From positions 2,790,001 through 2,854,000 of the forward strand of contig NZ_CP134195.1 of assembly GCF_031585635.1 (NCBI RefSeq): a DNA stretch of 64,000 nucleotides. The letters are read 5' to 3'. The stretch is from Paraburkholderia sp. FT54 (GTDB taxonomy: Bacteria; Pseudomonadota; Gammaproteobacteria; Burkholderiales; Burkholderiaceae). Each line of letters opens with the position of its first letter. The first letter of the stretch is position 1. The notes below the pieces were generated by a model, which ran no database searches, had not been told where the DNA came from, and saw only the letters and a program-made list of their open reading frames with translations. The translations under genes and the position numbers were made by a program. This document shows positions 56,250-64,000 of this stretch, one piece after another.

Positions 56250-57833
56250 ATGGAGTCGAGCATCACAATGACCTCTCGCAATTTCAGCATCGAGACTATC
56301 GGCATTGTCGGAACCGGAGCGATGGGGCGCGGCATCGCCCAGATCGCCGCGCTGGCCGGCCTCACCGTGCGTCTGTACGACACCAACCCTGCTGCGATCG
56401 GCGCCGCGCGCGACTACCTTGCCGAGACTTTCGCCAAATTGACCGCCAAAGGCAAGCTCAACCAGGCCCGCTCACTCGCGGCGCTCGCGAATGTGAGCGG
56501 CGCGCAGACCATCGGCGAGTTGGCCGATTGCGATCTGATCGTCGAGGCGATCGTCGAGAAACTCGACGTGAAGCAGGCGCTGTTCCGCGAACTCGAGACC
56601 GTCGTGAGCGGCCGTTGCGTGCTGGCGTCCAACACGTCTTCGCTGTCCATCACGGCGATCGCCGCCGGCTGTCAGGACCCGGCGCGCGTGGTCGGTTACC
56701 ACTTCTTCAATCCCGTGCCGCTGATGAAGGTCGTCGAAGTGATCGACGGTCTGCGCAGCGATCCCGCGGCTGGCGACGCGTTGATGGATCTCGCGCGCCG
56801 CATGGGTCACACGCCGGTGCGCGCGAAAGACATGCCCGGCTTCATCGTTAATCACGCGGGCCGCGGCATGAATACCGAGGGCTTGCGCGTGGCGGGTGAA
56901 GGCGTCGCCAGCTTCGCCGACATCGACCGCATCATGCGCGAGCAGGCGGGCTTTCGCCTCGGGCCGTTCGAGTTGCTCGATCTGACGGCGCTGGACGTCT
57001 CGCATCCGGTGATGGAGTCGATCTACCATCAGTTCTATGAAGAGCCGCGCTTCACGCCGTCGCCCATCACCGGCACGCGGCTCGCCGGTGGGTTGATCGG
57101 CCGCAAGACAGGCGAAGGCTTTTATCGCTACGAAGACGGCAAGCAGCAAGTGCCCGCTGAAGCACCCGCGCCGACCGGATTGCCCGCCAGCGTGTGGGTC
57201 AGCAAGCGTTATCCGCAAGCCCACGACGCCGTCGTGCAACTCATCGAGAAAGCCGGCGTGAAGCTCGACGACGGCGCCACGCCCGCAGCAAATTCGCTGA
57301 TCGTCGTCACGCCGTTGGGTCACGATGCGACCACGGCCGCAGTCGATGAAGCGCTCGACGCCAGCCGCGTCGTCGCAATCGATGCGCTCTTCCCGCTCGT
57401 CGGCGCGCAACGCCGCACGCTGATGACAACGCCCGCCACCACGCGCGCCGCGCGTGACACGGCACATGCGCTCTTTGCCGCCGACGGCGTGCCCGTCACC
57501 GTGATCCGTGACTCGACCGGCTTCGTCGCGCAACGCGTGGTGGCGACCATCGTCAACATCGGCTGCGATATCGCGCAAAAACAGATCGCCACGCCGGAGG
57601 ATATCGATCTCGCCGTGACGCTCGGCCTCGGTTATCCGCGCGGCCCGCTTGCCCTCGGCGACGCGCTCGGCGCGACCACCATTCTGGCGATCCTGCGCAA
57701 CATGTTCGGCGTGCTCGGCGATCCGCGCTATCGTCCGTCGCCTTGGCTCGCGCGGCGCGCCCAACTCGGCATGTCGCTCACTCAACGCGACGCGGCCGGA
57801 ACCGAAACACAGACCCAGGAGACACAACAATGA
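56250..57833 (+). CDS. 3-hydroxyacyl-CoA dehydrogenase, two-domain (PaaH type)
   Basis: The product is 527 residues; the ATG at 56268 is an alternative start. NAD-binding GTGAMGRGIAQIAALAG is at the N-terminus. The catalytic His lies in YHFFNPVPLMKVVEVIDG, with SNTSSLSITAIA before it. The C-terminal 3HCDH domain (MPGFIVNHAGRGMNTEGLRV; GLIGRKTGEGFYRYEDGK) is followed by a second 3HCDH-like copy (about 385-500, DSTGFVAQRVVATIVNIGCD), giving the long PaaH/FadB-like form. It oxidises 3-hydroxyacyl-CoA to 3-ketoacyl-CoA. It overlaps the enoyl-CoA hydratase gene (ATGA). Confidence 0.93.
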   Translation: MESSITMTSRNFSIETIGIVGTGAMGRGIAQIAALAGLTVRLYDTNPAAIGAARDYLAETFAKLTAKGKLNQARSLAALANVSGAQTIGELADCDLIVEAIVEKLDVKQALFRELETVVSGRCVLASNTSSLSITAIAAGCQDPARVVGYHFFNPVPLMKVVEVIDGLRSDPAAGDALMDLARRMGHTPVRAKDMPGFIVNHAGRGMNTEGLRVAGEGVASFADIDRIMREQAGFRLGPFELLDLTALDVSHPVMESIYHQFYEEPRFTPSPITGTRLAGGLIGRKTGEGFYRYEDGKQQVPAEAPAPTGLPASVWVSKRYPQAHDAVVQLIEKAGVKLDDGATPAANSLIVVTPLGHDATTAAVDEALDASRVVAIDALFPLVGAQRRTLMTTPATTRAARDTAHALFAADGVPVTVIRDSTGFVAQRVVATIVNIGCDIAQKQIATPEDIDLAVTLGLGYPRGPLALGDALGATTILAILRNMFGVLGDPRYRPSPWLARRAQLGMSLTQRDAAGTETQTQETQQ

Positions 57834-58618
57834 GCGCCGAACTGCTGACCTCGCGCCCCACCGAAAGCGAATCGACGCTAGTCCTCACGCTGTCGAATCC
57901 CGGCGCACGCAACGCGCTGCATCCGGACATGTACGCCGCCGGCATCGAAGCGCTCGACTCGATCGAGCGCGATCCATCGATTCGCGCCGTTGTGATTACC
58001 GGCGCGGACAACTTCTTCTGCGCGGGCGGCAATCTGAACCGCCTGCTCGAGAACCGCGCGAAAGATCCGTCCGTGCAAGCCGGCAGCATCGATCTGCTCG
58101 GCGAATGGATCTCGGCGCTGCGTCTTTCGTCGAAGCCGGTGATCGCTGCCGTCGACGGCGCCGCCGCCGGCGCGGGCTTCTCGCTCGCGCTGGCGTGCGA
58201 CCTGATCGTGGCCGCGGACGACGCCAAATTCGTCATGTCGTATGCACGCGTCGGCTTGACGCCCGACGGCGGCGGTTCGTGGTTTCTCGCTCAAGCCCTG
58301 CCGCGTCAGTTGGCCACCGAAGTGCTGATCGAAGGCAAACCGATCGGCGCCACGCGTCTGCATGAACTCGGCGTCGTCAACAAACTGGTCAAGACCGGCA
58401 CCGTGCGCGACGCCACGATCGCGTGGGCCGACGAACTCGGCAAGATTTCGCCCAACTCGGTTGCGCGCATCAAGGGGTTGATCGGCGCGGCCGGCACGCA
58501 ACCGCTCGCCGATCATCTCGTGGCGGAGCGCGACAGCTTTGTCGCATCGCTGCATCACCGTGAAGGGCTGGAAGGGATTTCCGCGTTCCTCGAAAAACGC
58601 GCTCCGGTCTACAAGTGA
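57830..58618 (+). CDS. Enoyl-CoA hydratase/isomerase family protein
   Basis: The product is 262 residues from the ATG at 57830, inside the upstream stop (ATGA) and after CAGGAGAC. It is a crotonase fold with oxyanion-hole residues in ADNFFCAGGNLNRLLE and DGAAAGAGFSLALACDLIVA. The active-site position usually Glu reads GLTPDGGGSWFLAQALPRQL, with Asp, as in some isomerases and hydratases. It works with the adjacent 3-hydroxyacyl-CoA dehydrogenase in beta-oxidation-like steps. Confidence 0.92.
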   Translation: MSAELLTSRPTESESTLVLTLSNPGARNALHPDMYAAGIEALDSIERDPSIRAVVITGADNFFCAGGNLNRLLENRAKDPSVQAGSIDLLGEWISALRLSSKPVIAAVDGAAAGAGFSLALACDLIVAADDAKFVMSYARVGLTPDGGGSWFLAQALPRQLATEVLIEGKPIGATRLHELGVVNKLVKTGTVRDATIAWADELGKISPNSVARIKGLIGAAGTQPLADHLVAERDSFVASLHHREGLEGISAFLEKRAPVYK

Positions 58619-59346
58619 GCGAAGCGACGATGCCTGACTATCAACTGCCCAAGCGCCGCCGCATCTTTCTGATGCGTCACGGCGACGTCACCTACTTCGA
58701 CGACTCCGGCCGCGCGATCAATCCCGAAACCGTGCCCCTGAACGCCAACGGCCGCGAACAGGCCAGCGCGGCCGGCCGCGTGTTCGCCGAACAGCAGGTC
58801 CGTTTCGACCGGGTGATCGTCAGTGGCTTGCCGCGCACCATCGAAACCGCGCAGCGTGTTCTGGCCGAGACCGGCCAGCAGATCGAACTCGACATCGAGC
58901 CTGCCTGGGAAGAGATTCGCGGCGGCAGGCTCAGCAATATCCCGCCGCAGGATATCGAGGCCGCGTTTCTAGGCGTGTTCGACGGCATCGTGCCGGAAAG
59001 CACACGCTTTCTCCACGGCGAGACCATCGGCGCTCTGTTCGATCGTGTATTGCCCGCGATAACGGCGTTGCGCGAGGACATGTCGTGGGACACTGTGCTG
59101 CTCGTGCTGCACGGCGGCGTGAATCGGGCCATCCTGTCGCATGCGCTCACGGCCGGCGGCCGCACGTTCTTCGGGCATCTGGCGCAGGCCACCGGCTGCA
59201 TCAACGCGCTCGACGTGGGTGCCGCGCCGCGCGACTGGGTGCTGCGCACCATCAACTATTCACCGCCGTCGCCGCTGCATCGCGACGTCCGCAACACCAC
59301 GATGGAAATGCTCTACGCACAATTCATTCAATACAAGCGTAGCTGA
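58615..59346 (+). CDS. Histidine phosphatase family protein
   Basis: The product is 243 residues from a GTG that overlaps the previous stop (GTGA); the ATG at 58630 is an alternative. The phosphoacceptor motif is IFLMRHGDVTYFD. The second His is in VLLVLHGGVNRAI, and RTIETAQRVLAE and WEEIRGGRLSNIP complete the active site. Members remove phosphate from small metabolites. It sits between CoA enzymes and a kinase-like gene, suggesting turnover of a phosphorylated acyl intermediate. Confidence 0.9.
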   Translation: MSEATMPDYQLPKRRRIFLMRHGDVTYFDDSGRAINPETVPLNANGREQASAAGRVFAEQQVRFDRVIVSGLPRTIETAQRVLAETGQQIELDIEPAWEEIRGGRLSNIPPQDIEAAFLGVFDGIVPESTRFLHGETIGALFDRVLPAITALREDMSWDTVLLVLHGGVNRAILSHALTAGGRTFFGHLAQATGCINALDVGAAPRDWVLRTINYSPPSPLHRDVRNTTMEMLYAQFIQYKRS

Positions 59347-59367
59347 ACCCCGAACTGGAGGAGACAG

Positions 59368-60474
59368 ATGGTGCAAGCCACACAAACCGGAGAACCAGAA
59401 CACCAACCGGACTATTCGGACTTCGAGGGCACGCGCCCGGTCAGCGAGCGGCAACGCTTCGACACCGATGCACTCGCTGCCTGGTTGACCCAGCACGTCG
59501 ACGGATTTTCCGGGCCGCTCACGCTGGAGCAATTCGCCGGCGGCCAGTCCAATCCGACGTTCAAACTGCTTACGCCGACGCGCTCGTATGTGATGCGCGC
59601 CAAGCCGGGCCCGGCGGCGAAACTGCTGCCGTCCGCGCACGCCGTCGAACGTGAATACCGCGTGATGCACGCGCTCGCCGACACCGATGTGCCGGTCGCG
59701 AAAATGCTCGCCTTGTGCGAGGACGAAAGCGTGATGGGCCGCGCCTTCTACGTGATGGAGTTCGTCGAAGGCCGCGTGCTGTGGGATCAATCGTTGCCGG
59801 GCATGACGCCTGACGAGCGCGCGGCCATCTACGACGAAATGAACCGCGTGATCGCGGCGCTGCACAGCGTCGACGTCGCGGCTGTCGGTCTCGCCGGTTA
59901 CGGCAAGCCGGGCAATTACTTCGCGCGCCAGATCGGTCGCTGGAGCAAGCAGTACGTCGCATCCGAGACCGAGCCGATCGACGCGATGCAACGCCTGATC
60001 GAATGGCTGCCGCAGCATATGCCGGCCGAAACGGGTGAGCGCGCAGCAGTCGTGCATGGCGACTACCGGCTCGACAATCTGATCTTTCATCCCGACGAGC
60101 CGCGCGTGCTTGCGGTGCTCGACTGGGAGCTGTCGACGCTCGGCGATCCGCTTGCCGACTTCGCGTATCACTGCATGGCATGGCACGTCGACCCGGCGCA
60201 ATTCCGCGGCATCGCGGGCCTCGATTGGGCGGCCCTCGGCATTCCCGATGAACGCCAGTACGTCGAGCGTTATTGCCAACGCACCGGCTTCGAGATTCAC
60301 GGCGACTGGAACTTCTACCTGGCGTACAACATGTTTCGCATTGCCGCGATTCTGCAAGGGATCATGAAACGCGTCGTCGACGGCACCGCGGCCAGCTCTC
60401 AGGCACTCGACGCCGGCCGTCGCGCGAAGCCGATGGCCGAACTCGCCTGGCGCTACGCGCAGAAAGTGCGTTGA
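59368..60474 (+). CDS. APH-family phosphotransferase (ACAD10/11-associated kinase, LvaA-like)
   Basis: The product is 368 residues with a GGAGGAG ribosome site. Kinase-like fold motifs are FAGGQSNPTFKLLTPTRSYV, the Lys in VMRAKPGP, catalytic loop VVHGDYRLDNLIFHP and metal-binding VLDWELSTLGDPLADFAY. This branch of the aminoglycoside phosphotransferase family is fused to or encoded beside ACAD10/11-type dehydrogenases. It phosphorylates the 4-hydroxyl of 4-hydroxyacyl-CoA (LvaA in Pseudomonas levulinate catabolism). The next gene is such a dehydrogenase, so the same role is likely. Confidence 0.85.
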   Translation: MVQATQTGEPEHQPDYSDFEGTRPVSERQRFDTDALAAWLTQHVDGFSGPLTLEQFAGGQSNPTFKLLTPTRSYVMRAKPGPAAKLLPSAHAVEREYRVMHALADTDVPVAKMLALCEDESVMGRAFYVMEFVEGRVLWDQSLPGMTPDERAAIYDEMNRVIAALHSVDVAAVGLAGYGKPGNYFARQIGRWSKQYVASETEPIDAMQRLIEWLPQHMPAETGERAAVVHGDYRLDNLIFHPDEPRVLAVLDWELSTLGDPLADFAYHCMAWHVDPAQFRGIAGLDWAALGIPDERQYVERYCQRTGFEIHGDWNFYLAYNMFRIAAILQGIMKRVVDGTAASSQALDAGRRAKPMAELAWRYAQKVR

Positions 60475-60552
60475 CCGGAATCGCGCGCTGAATCGCGCGC
60501 GGTTGTGCTTCGAATAAACGTCGTCCGTTACCCGTCATCCGCGAGGTCCTAC

Positions 60553-61812
60553 ATGAATTTCGATTACACCCCGAAGGTTCAGGCGTTGCGCGAGAAACTG
60601 CTCGCCTTCTTCGACGAGCACATCTATCCGAACGAGCAGGCGTTCTACGCGGAAATTGCACGCAATCGCCAGAGCGGCAACGCATGGCTGCCAACCGAAC
60701 TGATCGAACAACTCAAGCAGAAGGCGCGCGAAGCCGGCTTGTGGAACCTGTTCCTGCCTGAGTCGGTGCGCGGCGCCGGCTTGACGAATCTCGAATACGC
60801 GCCGCTGTGCGAGATCATGGGCCGCGTGCCATGGGCGCCCGAAGTGTTCAACTGCAACGCCCCCGACACCGGCAACATGGAAACGATCGAGCGCTACGGC
60901 AGCGACGACAACAAGCGCGCGTGGCTCGAACCGCTGCTGCAAGGTCAGATCCGCTCGGCGTTTCTGATGACGGAACCCGAAGTGGCGTCGTCGGATGCGA
61001 CCAATATCCAGACCAGCATCGTGCGCGATGGCGACTACTACGTGATCAACGGCCACAAGTGGTGGTCGTCCGGCGCGGGCGATCCGCGCTGCAAGATCTA
61101 CATCGTCATGGGCAAGACCGATCCGGAAGCACCGCGCCACCAGCAACAGTCGATGATTCTGGTTCCCGCCGACGCCACCGGCATCACCGTGCACCGTCCG
61201 CTCACCGTCTTCGGTTACGACGACGCGCCACATGGGCACATGGAAATCACGCTTGAGAATGTGCGTGTGCCGGTCGGCAACTTGCTGCTCGGCGAAGGCC
61301 GTGGCTTCGAGATCGCGCAAGGCCGGCTCGGACCGGGACGCATCCATCACTGCATGCGTCTGATTGGCCTTGCTGAACGCGCGCTCGAACTCATGTCGAA
61401 ACGCTCGCTGCAACGTGTCGCATTCGGCAAGCCGGTCGCCGCGCAAGGCGTCACCCAGGAGCGTATCGCCGAAGCGCGCTGCATGATCGAGCAGGCGCGT
61501 CTGCTCACCCTGAAAACCGCCTACATGATGGACACCGTCGGCAACAAGGGCGCGCGCGGCGAGATCGCCATGATCAAGGTCGTCGCGCCGAACATGGCGT
61601 GTCAGGTGATCGACTGGGCAATTCAGGCGCATGGCGGCGGCGGTGTCAGCGACGACTTCCCGCTCGCCTACGCCTACGCGTGCGCACGAACGCTGCGTTT
61701 CGCCGACGGTCCCGACGAAGTGCACCGCAACGCGATCGCCAGGCTCGAACTCGCGCGCTATATGGATGCCAGCGCGGCGGCTCGTGTCGAGACGCCGATC
61801 ACGCGGGTTTGA
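60553..61812 (+). CDS. ACAD10/11-type acyl-CoA dehydrogenase family protein (LvaC-like)
   Basis: The product is 419 residues from the ATG at 60553, with GAGG upstream. Acyl-CoA dehydrogenase domains are in order: helical N-terminus, beta domain ([20 protein letters not shown]), FAD/helical C-terminus ([40 protein letters not shown]). The ending [19 protein letters not shown] has ADGPDEVH where ordinary dehydrogenases have YEGT with the catalytic Glu. That is the ACAD10/11 signature. Such enzymes convert 4-phosphoacyl-CoA to 3-hydroxyacyl-CoA by elimination and hydration. Confidence 0.88.
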   Translation: MNFDYTPKVQALREKLLAFFDEHIYPNEQAFYAEIARNRQSGNAWLPTELIEQLKQKAREAGLWNLFLPESVRGAGLTNLEYAPLCEIMGRVPWAPEVFNCNAPDTGNMETIERYGSDDNKRAWLEPLLQGQIRSAFLMTEPEVASSDATNIQTSIVRDGDYYVINGHKWWSSGAGDPRCKIYIVMGKTDPEAPRHQQQSMILVPADATGITVHRPLTVFGYDDAPHGHMEITLENVRVPVGNLLLGEGRGFEIAQGRLGPGRIHHCMRLIGLAERALELMSKRSLQRVAFGKPVAAQGVTQERIAEARCMIEQARLLTLKTAYMMDTVGNKGARGEIAMIKVVAPNMACQVIDWAIQAHGGGGVSDDFPLAYAYACARTLRFADGPDEVHRNAIARLELARYMDASAAARVETPITRV

Positions 61813-61955
61813 CGCTGAGTCGGCGAGACACGCCTTGTGCCGCGAAGTCGAGGCCGACTCGCGGCGCCGCAAGCAGCATCGCGCGATCTATGCTCTAATT
61901 TTCGTCAACTGTGGCGCCCTTCGGGGCGCCGCCTTCACGAAACAAAGGAGCTACG

Positions 61956-62657
61956 ATGATCGATGTCTATAGCTGGGCGACCCCGAATGGCCACAAAGTT
62001 CACATCATGCTCGAGGAAACGGGCCTCGCGTACAACGTGCACGGTGTGAATATCGGCACGGGCGACCAGTTCAAACCCGAGTTTCTCGCCATCAGTCCGA
62101 ATAACAAGATCCCGGCAATCGTCGATTCCGAGGGTCCCAAGGGAGCCGACGGCCGGCCGTTCGCCCTGTTCGAATCGGGCGCGATCCTCATTTATCTCGC
62201 CGAGAAAACCGGCAAGTTTCTGCCCACCGATCCGGCCGCGCGCTATTCGGTACTGCAGTGGCTGATGTTCCAGATGGGCGGTCTGGGTCCGATGCTCGGT
62301 CAAACGCATCACTTCCGCAACTACGCGCCGGAGCAGATTGAATACGCGGTCAACCGCTACACGAACGAAACGAGGCGTCTATATGGCGTGATGGATACGC
62401 AACTCGGCAAGACACAATATCTCGCGGGTAATGACTATACGATCGCAGACATCGCTGCCTTCCCGTGGACGCGCTCGTGGCAAAACCAAGGCTTGGAACT
62501 CGATGCGTTTCCGAATGTGAAGCGCTGGCATGAAGAGATCGCCGCGCGTCCTGCGGTCGTGCGCGGTGTGGAAGTGCTGGCGTCGGCGCGTCAACCGCTC
62601 ATGGACGACAAGGCGAAGGAAATACTGTTCGGTGCGACGCAATACGCGAAACATTGA
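61956..62657 (+). CDS. GST-fold disulfide-bond oxidoreductase (YfcG/YghU-like)
   Basis: The product is 233 residues from the ATG at 61956, which has an AAAGGAG ribosome site. The N-terminus YSWATPNGHKVHIMLEETGL followed by NVHGVNIGTGDQFKPEFLAI and NNKIPAIVD is characteristic of the Nu-class GSTs YfcG and YghU, which use Thr/Asn to stabilise glutathione and reduce disulfides. Full length. A strong terminator follows at 62688. It is not clearly part of the CoA pathway. Confidence 0.92.
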   Translation: MIDVYSWATPNGHKVHIMLEETGLAYNVHGVNIGTGDQFKPEFLAISPNNKIPAIVDSEGPKGADGRPFALFESGAILIYLAEKTGKFLPTDPAARYSVLQWLMFQMGGLGPMLGQTHHFRNYAPEQIEYAVNRYTNETRRLYGVMDTQLGKTQYLAGNDYTIADIAAFPWTRSWQNQGLELDAFPNVKRWHEEIAARPAVVRGVEVLASARQPLMDDKAKEILFGATQYAKH

Positions 62658-62687
62658 ATTCGCCGCCGCATCTGAATCTGCATCATT

Positions 62688-62728
62688 AAAAAGCGCGAGC
62701 GGCATTCATGCCGGCTCGCGCTTTTTTT
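62688..62728. terminator. Bidirectional rho-independent terminator
   Basis: Stem AAAAAGCGCGAGC / GCTCGCGCTTTTT with a 13-base inner part that also pairs (CGGC/GCCG), then TTT. It separates the GST gene from the converging MaoC gene. Confidence 0.9.
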
Positions 62729-62751
62729 AACTCGCGTGCGCTGCCGCAACG

Positions 62752-63228
62752 TTAGAAATAATGCCGCGTGATGAACTCCGCGACACACACTGGCCGCTCA
62801 CTGTCCCGCCGCTCCAGCGTCACATTCCACACCACTTGCACACCGTTGTTATCGACTTCGGTCATGGACTCGACCGCGAATTTCGCGCGCAACTGCGAGC
62901 CGACCAGCACCGGGGACGTAAAGCGCACGCGATTCAGTCCGTAATTGACGCCCATGCGCTGCTTGAGCGCCACCGTTTTACCGAGCAACGCCGGAATCAA
63001 CGACAGCGTCAGGAAACCGTGCGCGACCGGACCGCCGAACGGCGACTCGCGGCGCGCGCGCTCCGGGTCGACGTGAATCCATTGATGATCGCCGGTCGCT
63101 TCGGCGAAACGATCGACGCTCGCCTGGTCCACCGTCAGCCAGTCACTCACGAGCGGCTCGGCGCCCACCAACTCGTGCAAGGCCGCGGCACTGCCGAACG
63201 TTGCGGCAGGCGCCGCGCCGCCCGTCAT
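62752..63228 (-). CDS. MaoC-family (R)-specific enoyl-CoA hydratase
   Basis: The product is 158 residues from the ATG at 63228, overlapping the upstream gene stop by four bases (ATGA). It is a hot-dog fold with the hydratase-2 motif ATGDHQWIHVDPERARRESP, holding the catalytic Asp and His, and FGGPVAHGFLTLSLIPAL. It hydrates trans-2-enoyl-CoA to (R)-3-hydroxyacyl-CoA, which in PHB producers can feed polymer synthesis. It forms an operon with the second MaoC gene and the acyl-CoA dehydrogenase upstream. Confidence 0.9.
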   Translation of the reverse strand: MTGGAAPAATFGSAAALHELVGAEPLVSDWLTVDQASVDRFAEATGDHQWIHVDPERARRESPFGGPVAHGFLTLSLIPALLGKTVALKQRMGVNYGLNRVRFTSPVLVGSQLRAKFAVESMTEVDNNGVQVVWNVTLERRDSERPVCVAEFITRHYF

Positions 63229-63683
63229 GACGCGGCGCCCGGATTGCGCAGGCCGAACAGTCCCTTCGAGCGCACCGTGATCACCGTTTCGCCATGCTGA
63301 TTGATGCCTTCCCATTGCGTGGACACGATGCCGCGATCCGGTTTGCTTTCCGAGATACGCTTGTCGAGCACGGCGTTCTTCATGGTGATCGTGTCGCCGA
63401 CGCGCACCGGCTTCAACCAGCGGATTTCGTCGATACCGGGCGAGCCCATCGACGTGGAACCGGCGAACGCGTTACGCACCAGCATGCCCATCATGACCGA
63501 ACAGGTATGCCAGCCACTTGCGATCAACCCGCGAAACGGCGACTCGGCAGCCGCGGCTTCATCCAGATGGAACGGCTGCGGATCGAACTTCTGCGCAAAC
63601 TCGACGATCTCGTCGTGCGTGAACGTGTGCTTGCCGATTTCGATGCTCGTGCCGACTATCAAGTCCTCGTAACTCAAACCCAT
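63225..63683 (-). CDS. MaoC-family dehydratase
   Basis: The product is 152 residues with an ideal AAGGAGG ribosome site. It is hot-dog fold, with HTFTHDEIVEFAQKFDPQPF HLDEAAA carrying Asp and His of the hydratase motif in the slightly different DPQPFH form, and SPFRGLIASGWHTCSVMMGM. It probably acts on a different enoyl-CoA from its partner, or pairs with it as a heterodimer, as in some MaoC pairs. Translation is coupled to the downstream gene. Confidence 0.9.
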   Translation of the reverse strand: MGLSYEDLIVGTSIEIGKHTFTHDEIVEFAQKFDPQPFHLDEAAAAESPFRGLIASGWHTCSVMMGMLVRNAFAGSTSMGSPGIDEIRWLKPVRVGDTITMKNAVLDKRISESKPDRGIVSTQWEGINQHGETVITVRSKGLFGLRNPGAAS

Positions 63684-63718
63684 CGTCGCACCTCCTTGTA
63701 TTCGATTCGGATGTCTGA

Positions 63719-64000
63719 TCAGGCTTCGGCGGTCGCGAAACCGGGTAGCGTGGCGAACCGCGCGAGATGGTGATCGACATCGCCCAATGTGGTTTCGATG
63801 ATAGCAAGCCGTTTGAACAGATGTGCCGCCGCCACTTCGTTCGTGACGCCCATGCCGCCATGCAACTGAACGGCCTGCTGCCCGACGAAACGCGCGGCCT
63901 GACCGACCCGCGCCTTCGCGGCGGAAACCGCGCGGCGACGCTCGTCGGCATCCGCGCTGGTGTAGCGCATAGCGGCCAGATACGTGACGGAACGCGCCTG
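63719..64000 (-). CDS. Acyl-CoA dehydrogenase, C-terminal part (5' end outside window)
   Basis: The open frame enters from the window end and covers the last 93 residues. QARSVTYLAAMRYTSADADE, then AARFVGQQAVQLHGGMGVTN is the FAD-interacting motif G-x-Q-x-x-Q-L-H-G-G-M-G of acyl-CoA dehydrogenases. HLFKRLAIIETTLGDVDHHL is the C-terminal helix. It is the first visible gene of the minus-strand MaoC operon, with a 35-base gap to the next gene. Confidence 0.88.
   Translation of the reverse strand, partial: QARSVTYLAAMRYTSADADERRRAVSAAKARVGQAARFVGQQAVQLHGGMGVTNEVAAAHLFKRLAIIETTLGDVDHHLARFATLPGFATAEA

Overview
The window is high-GC chromosomal DNA of a Burkholderiaceae bacterium, most like Paraburkholderia/Burkholderia. 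This rests on the rRNA and ITS sequences with Ile/Ala tRNAs, the DUF3563 and DUF2863 genes, the ftrABCD iron system, the imuA-imuB-dnaE2 SOS cassette, and the polyhydroxybutyrate-related dehydrogenase. Gene order and protein motifs were read directly. No database search was possible, so all family names are pattern recognition.

Layout. 1-5.0 kb (minus strand) is the 5' half of a type III secretion operon, sctC-D-E-F-G-I-J, cut by the window start at sctJ. It is followed by an AT-richer control region (5.0-6.3 kb) with dyad operators, a ribbon-helix-helix regulator and a Gly/Ala/Met-rich harpin-like protein. 6.8-10.5 kb holds a UPF0114 gene broken by an internal deletion, class I fumarase, bacterioferritin and glutamate racemase. 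10.6-20.8 kb is largely an iron region: bfd, a 20-codon membrane ORF, tonB-exbB-exbD, hemP and ftrA-B-C-D, with Fur-box-like sites before bfd, hemP and ftrA. A LysR/pirin pair, OsmC and an SRPBCC protein lie between. 21-33.6 kb is housekeeping and metabolism: uvrB, tyrB, 3-hydroxybutyrate dehydrogenase plus patatin esterase, aldo-keto reductase, rlmJ, an orphan ABC binding protein, cueR/copZ and an RmlD-like SDR. 33.7-39.9 kb is the LexA-controlled mutagenesis operon imuA-imuB-dnaE2.

40.0-46.0 kb carries an IS110-type remnant and a complete-looking rrn operon on the minus strand (16S, tRNA-Ile, tRNA-Ala, 23S). At its distal end the 23S 3' terminus runs straight into the second half of a 5S gene. 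The 3' strand of the 23S terminal helix, the spacer and the 5' half of 5S are absent. This is the most striking structural anomaly in the window.

46-54 kb holds a PerM-type permease, DUF2863, a LuxR-type regulator, a CbiM-like membrane protein, a BspC-like secreted protein with a basic tail, an M14 carboxypeptidase, YaaA and a PIN protein. 54-64 kb is a methionine-type aminotransferase and a fatty-acid/CoA cluster: 3-hydroxyacyl-CoA dehydrogenase, enoyl-CoA hydratase, histidine phosphatase, APH-type kinase, ACAD10/11-type acyl-CoA dehydrogenase, two GSTs, two MaoC hydratases and the C-terminus of another acyl-CoA dehydrogenase. The kinase plus ACAD10/11-type enzyme plus 3-hydroxyacyl-CoA dehydrogenase fit a 4-hydroxyacyl-CoA catabolic route.
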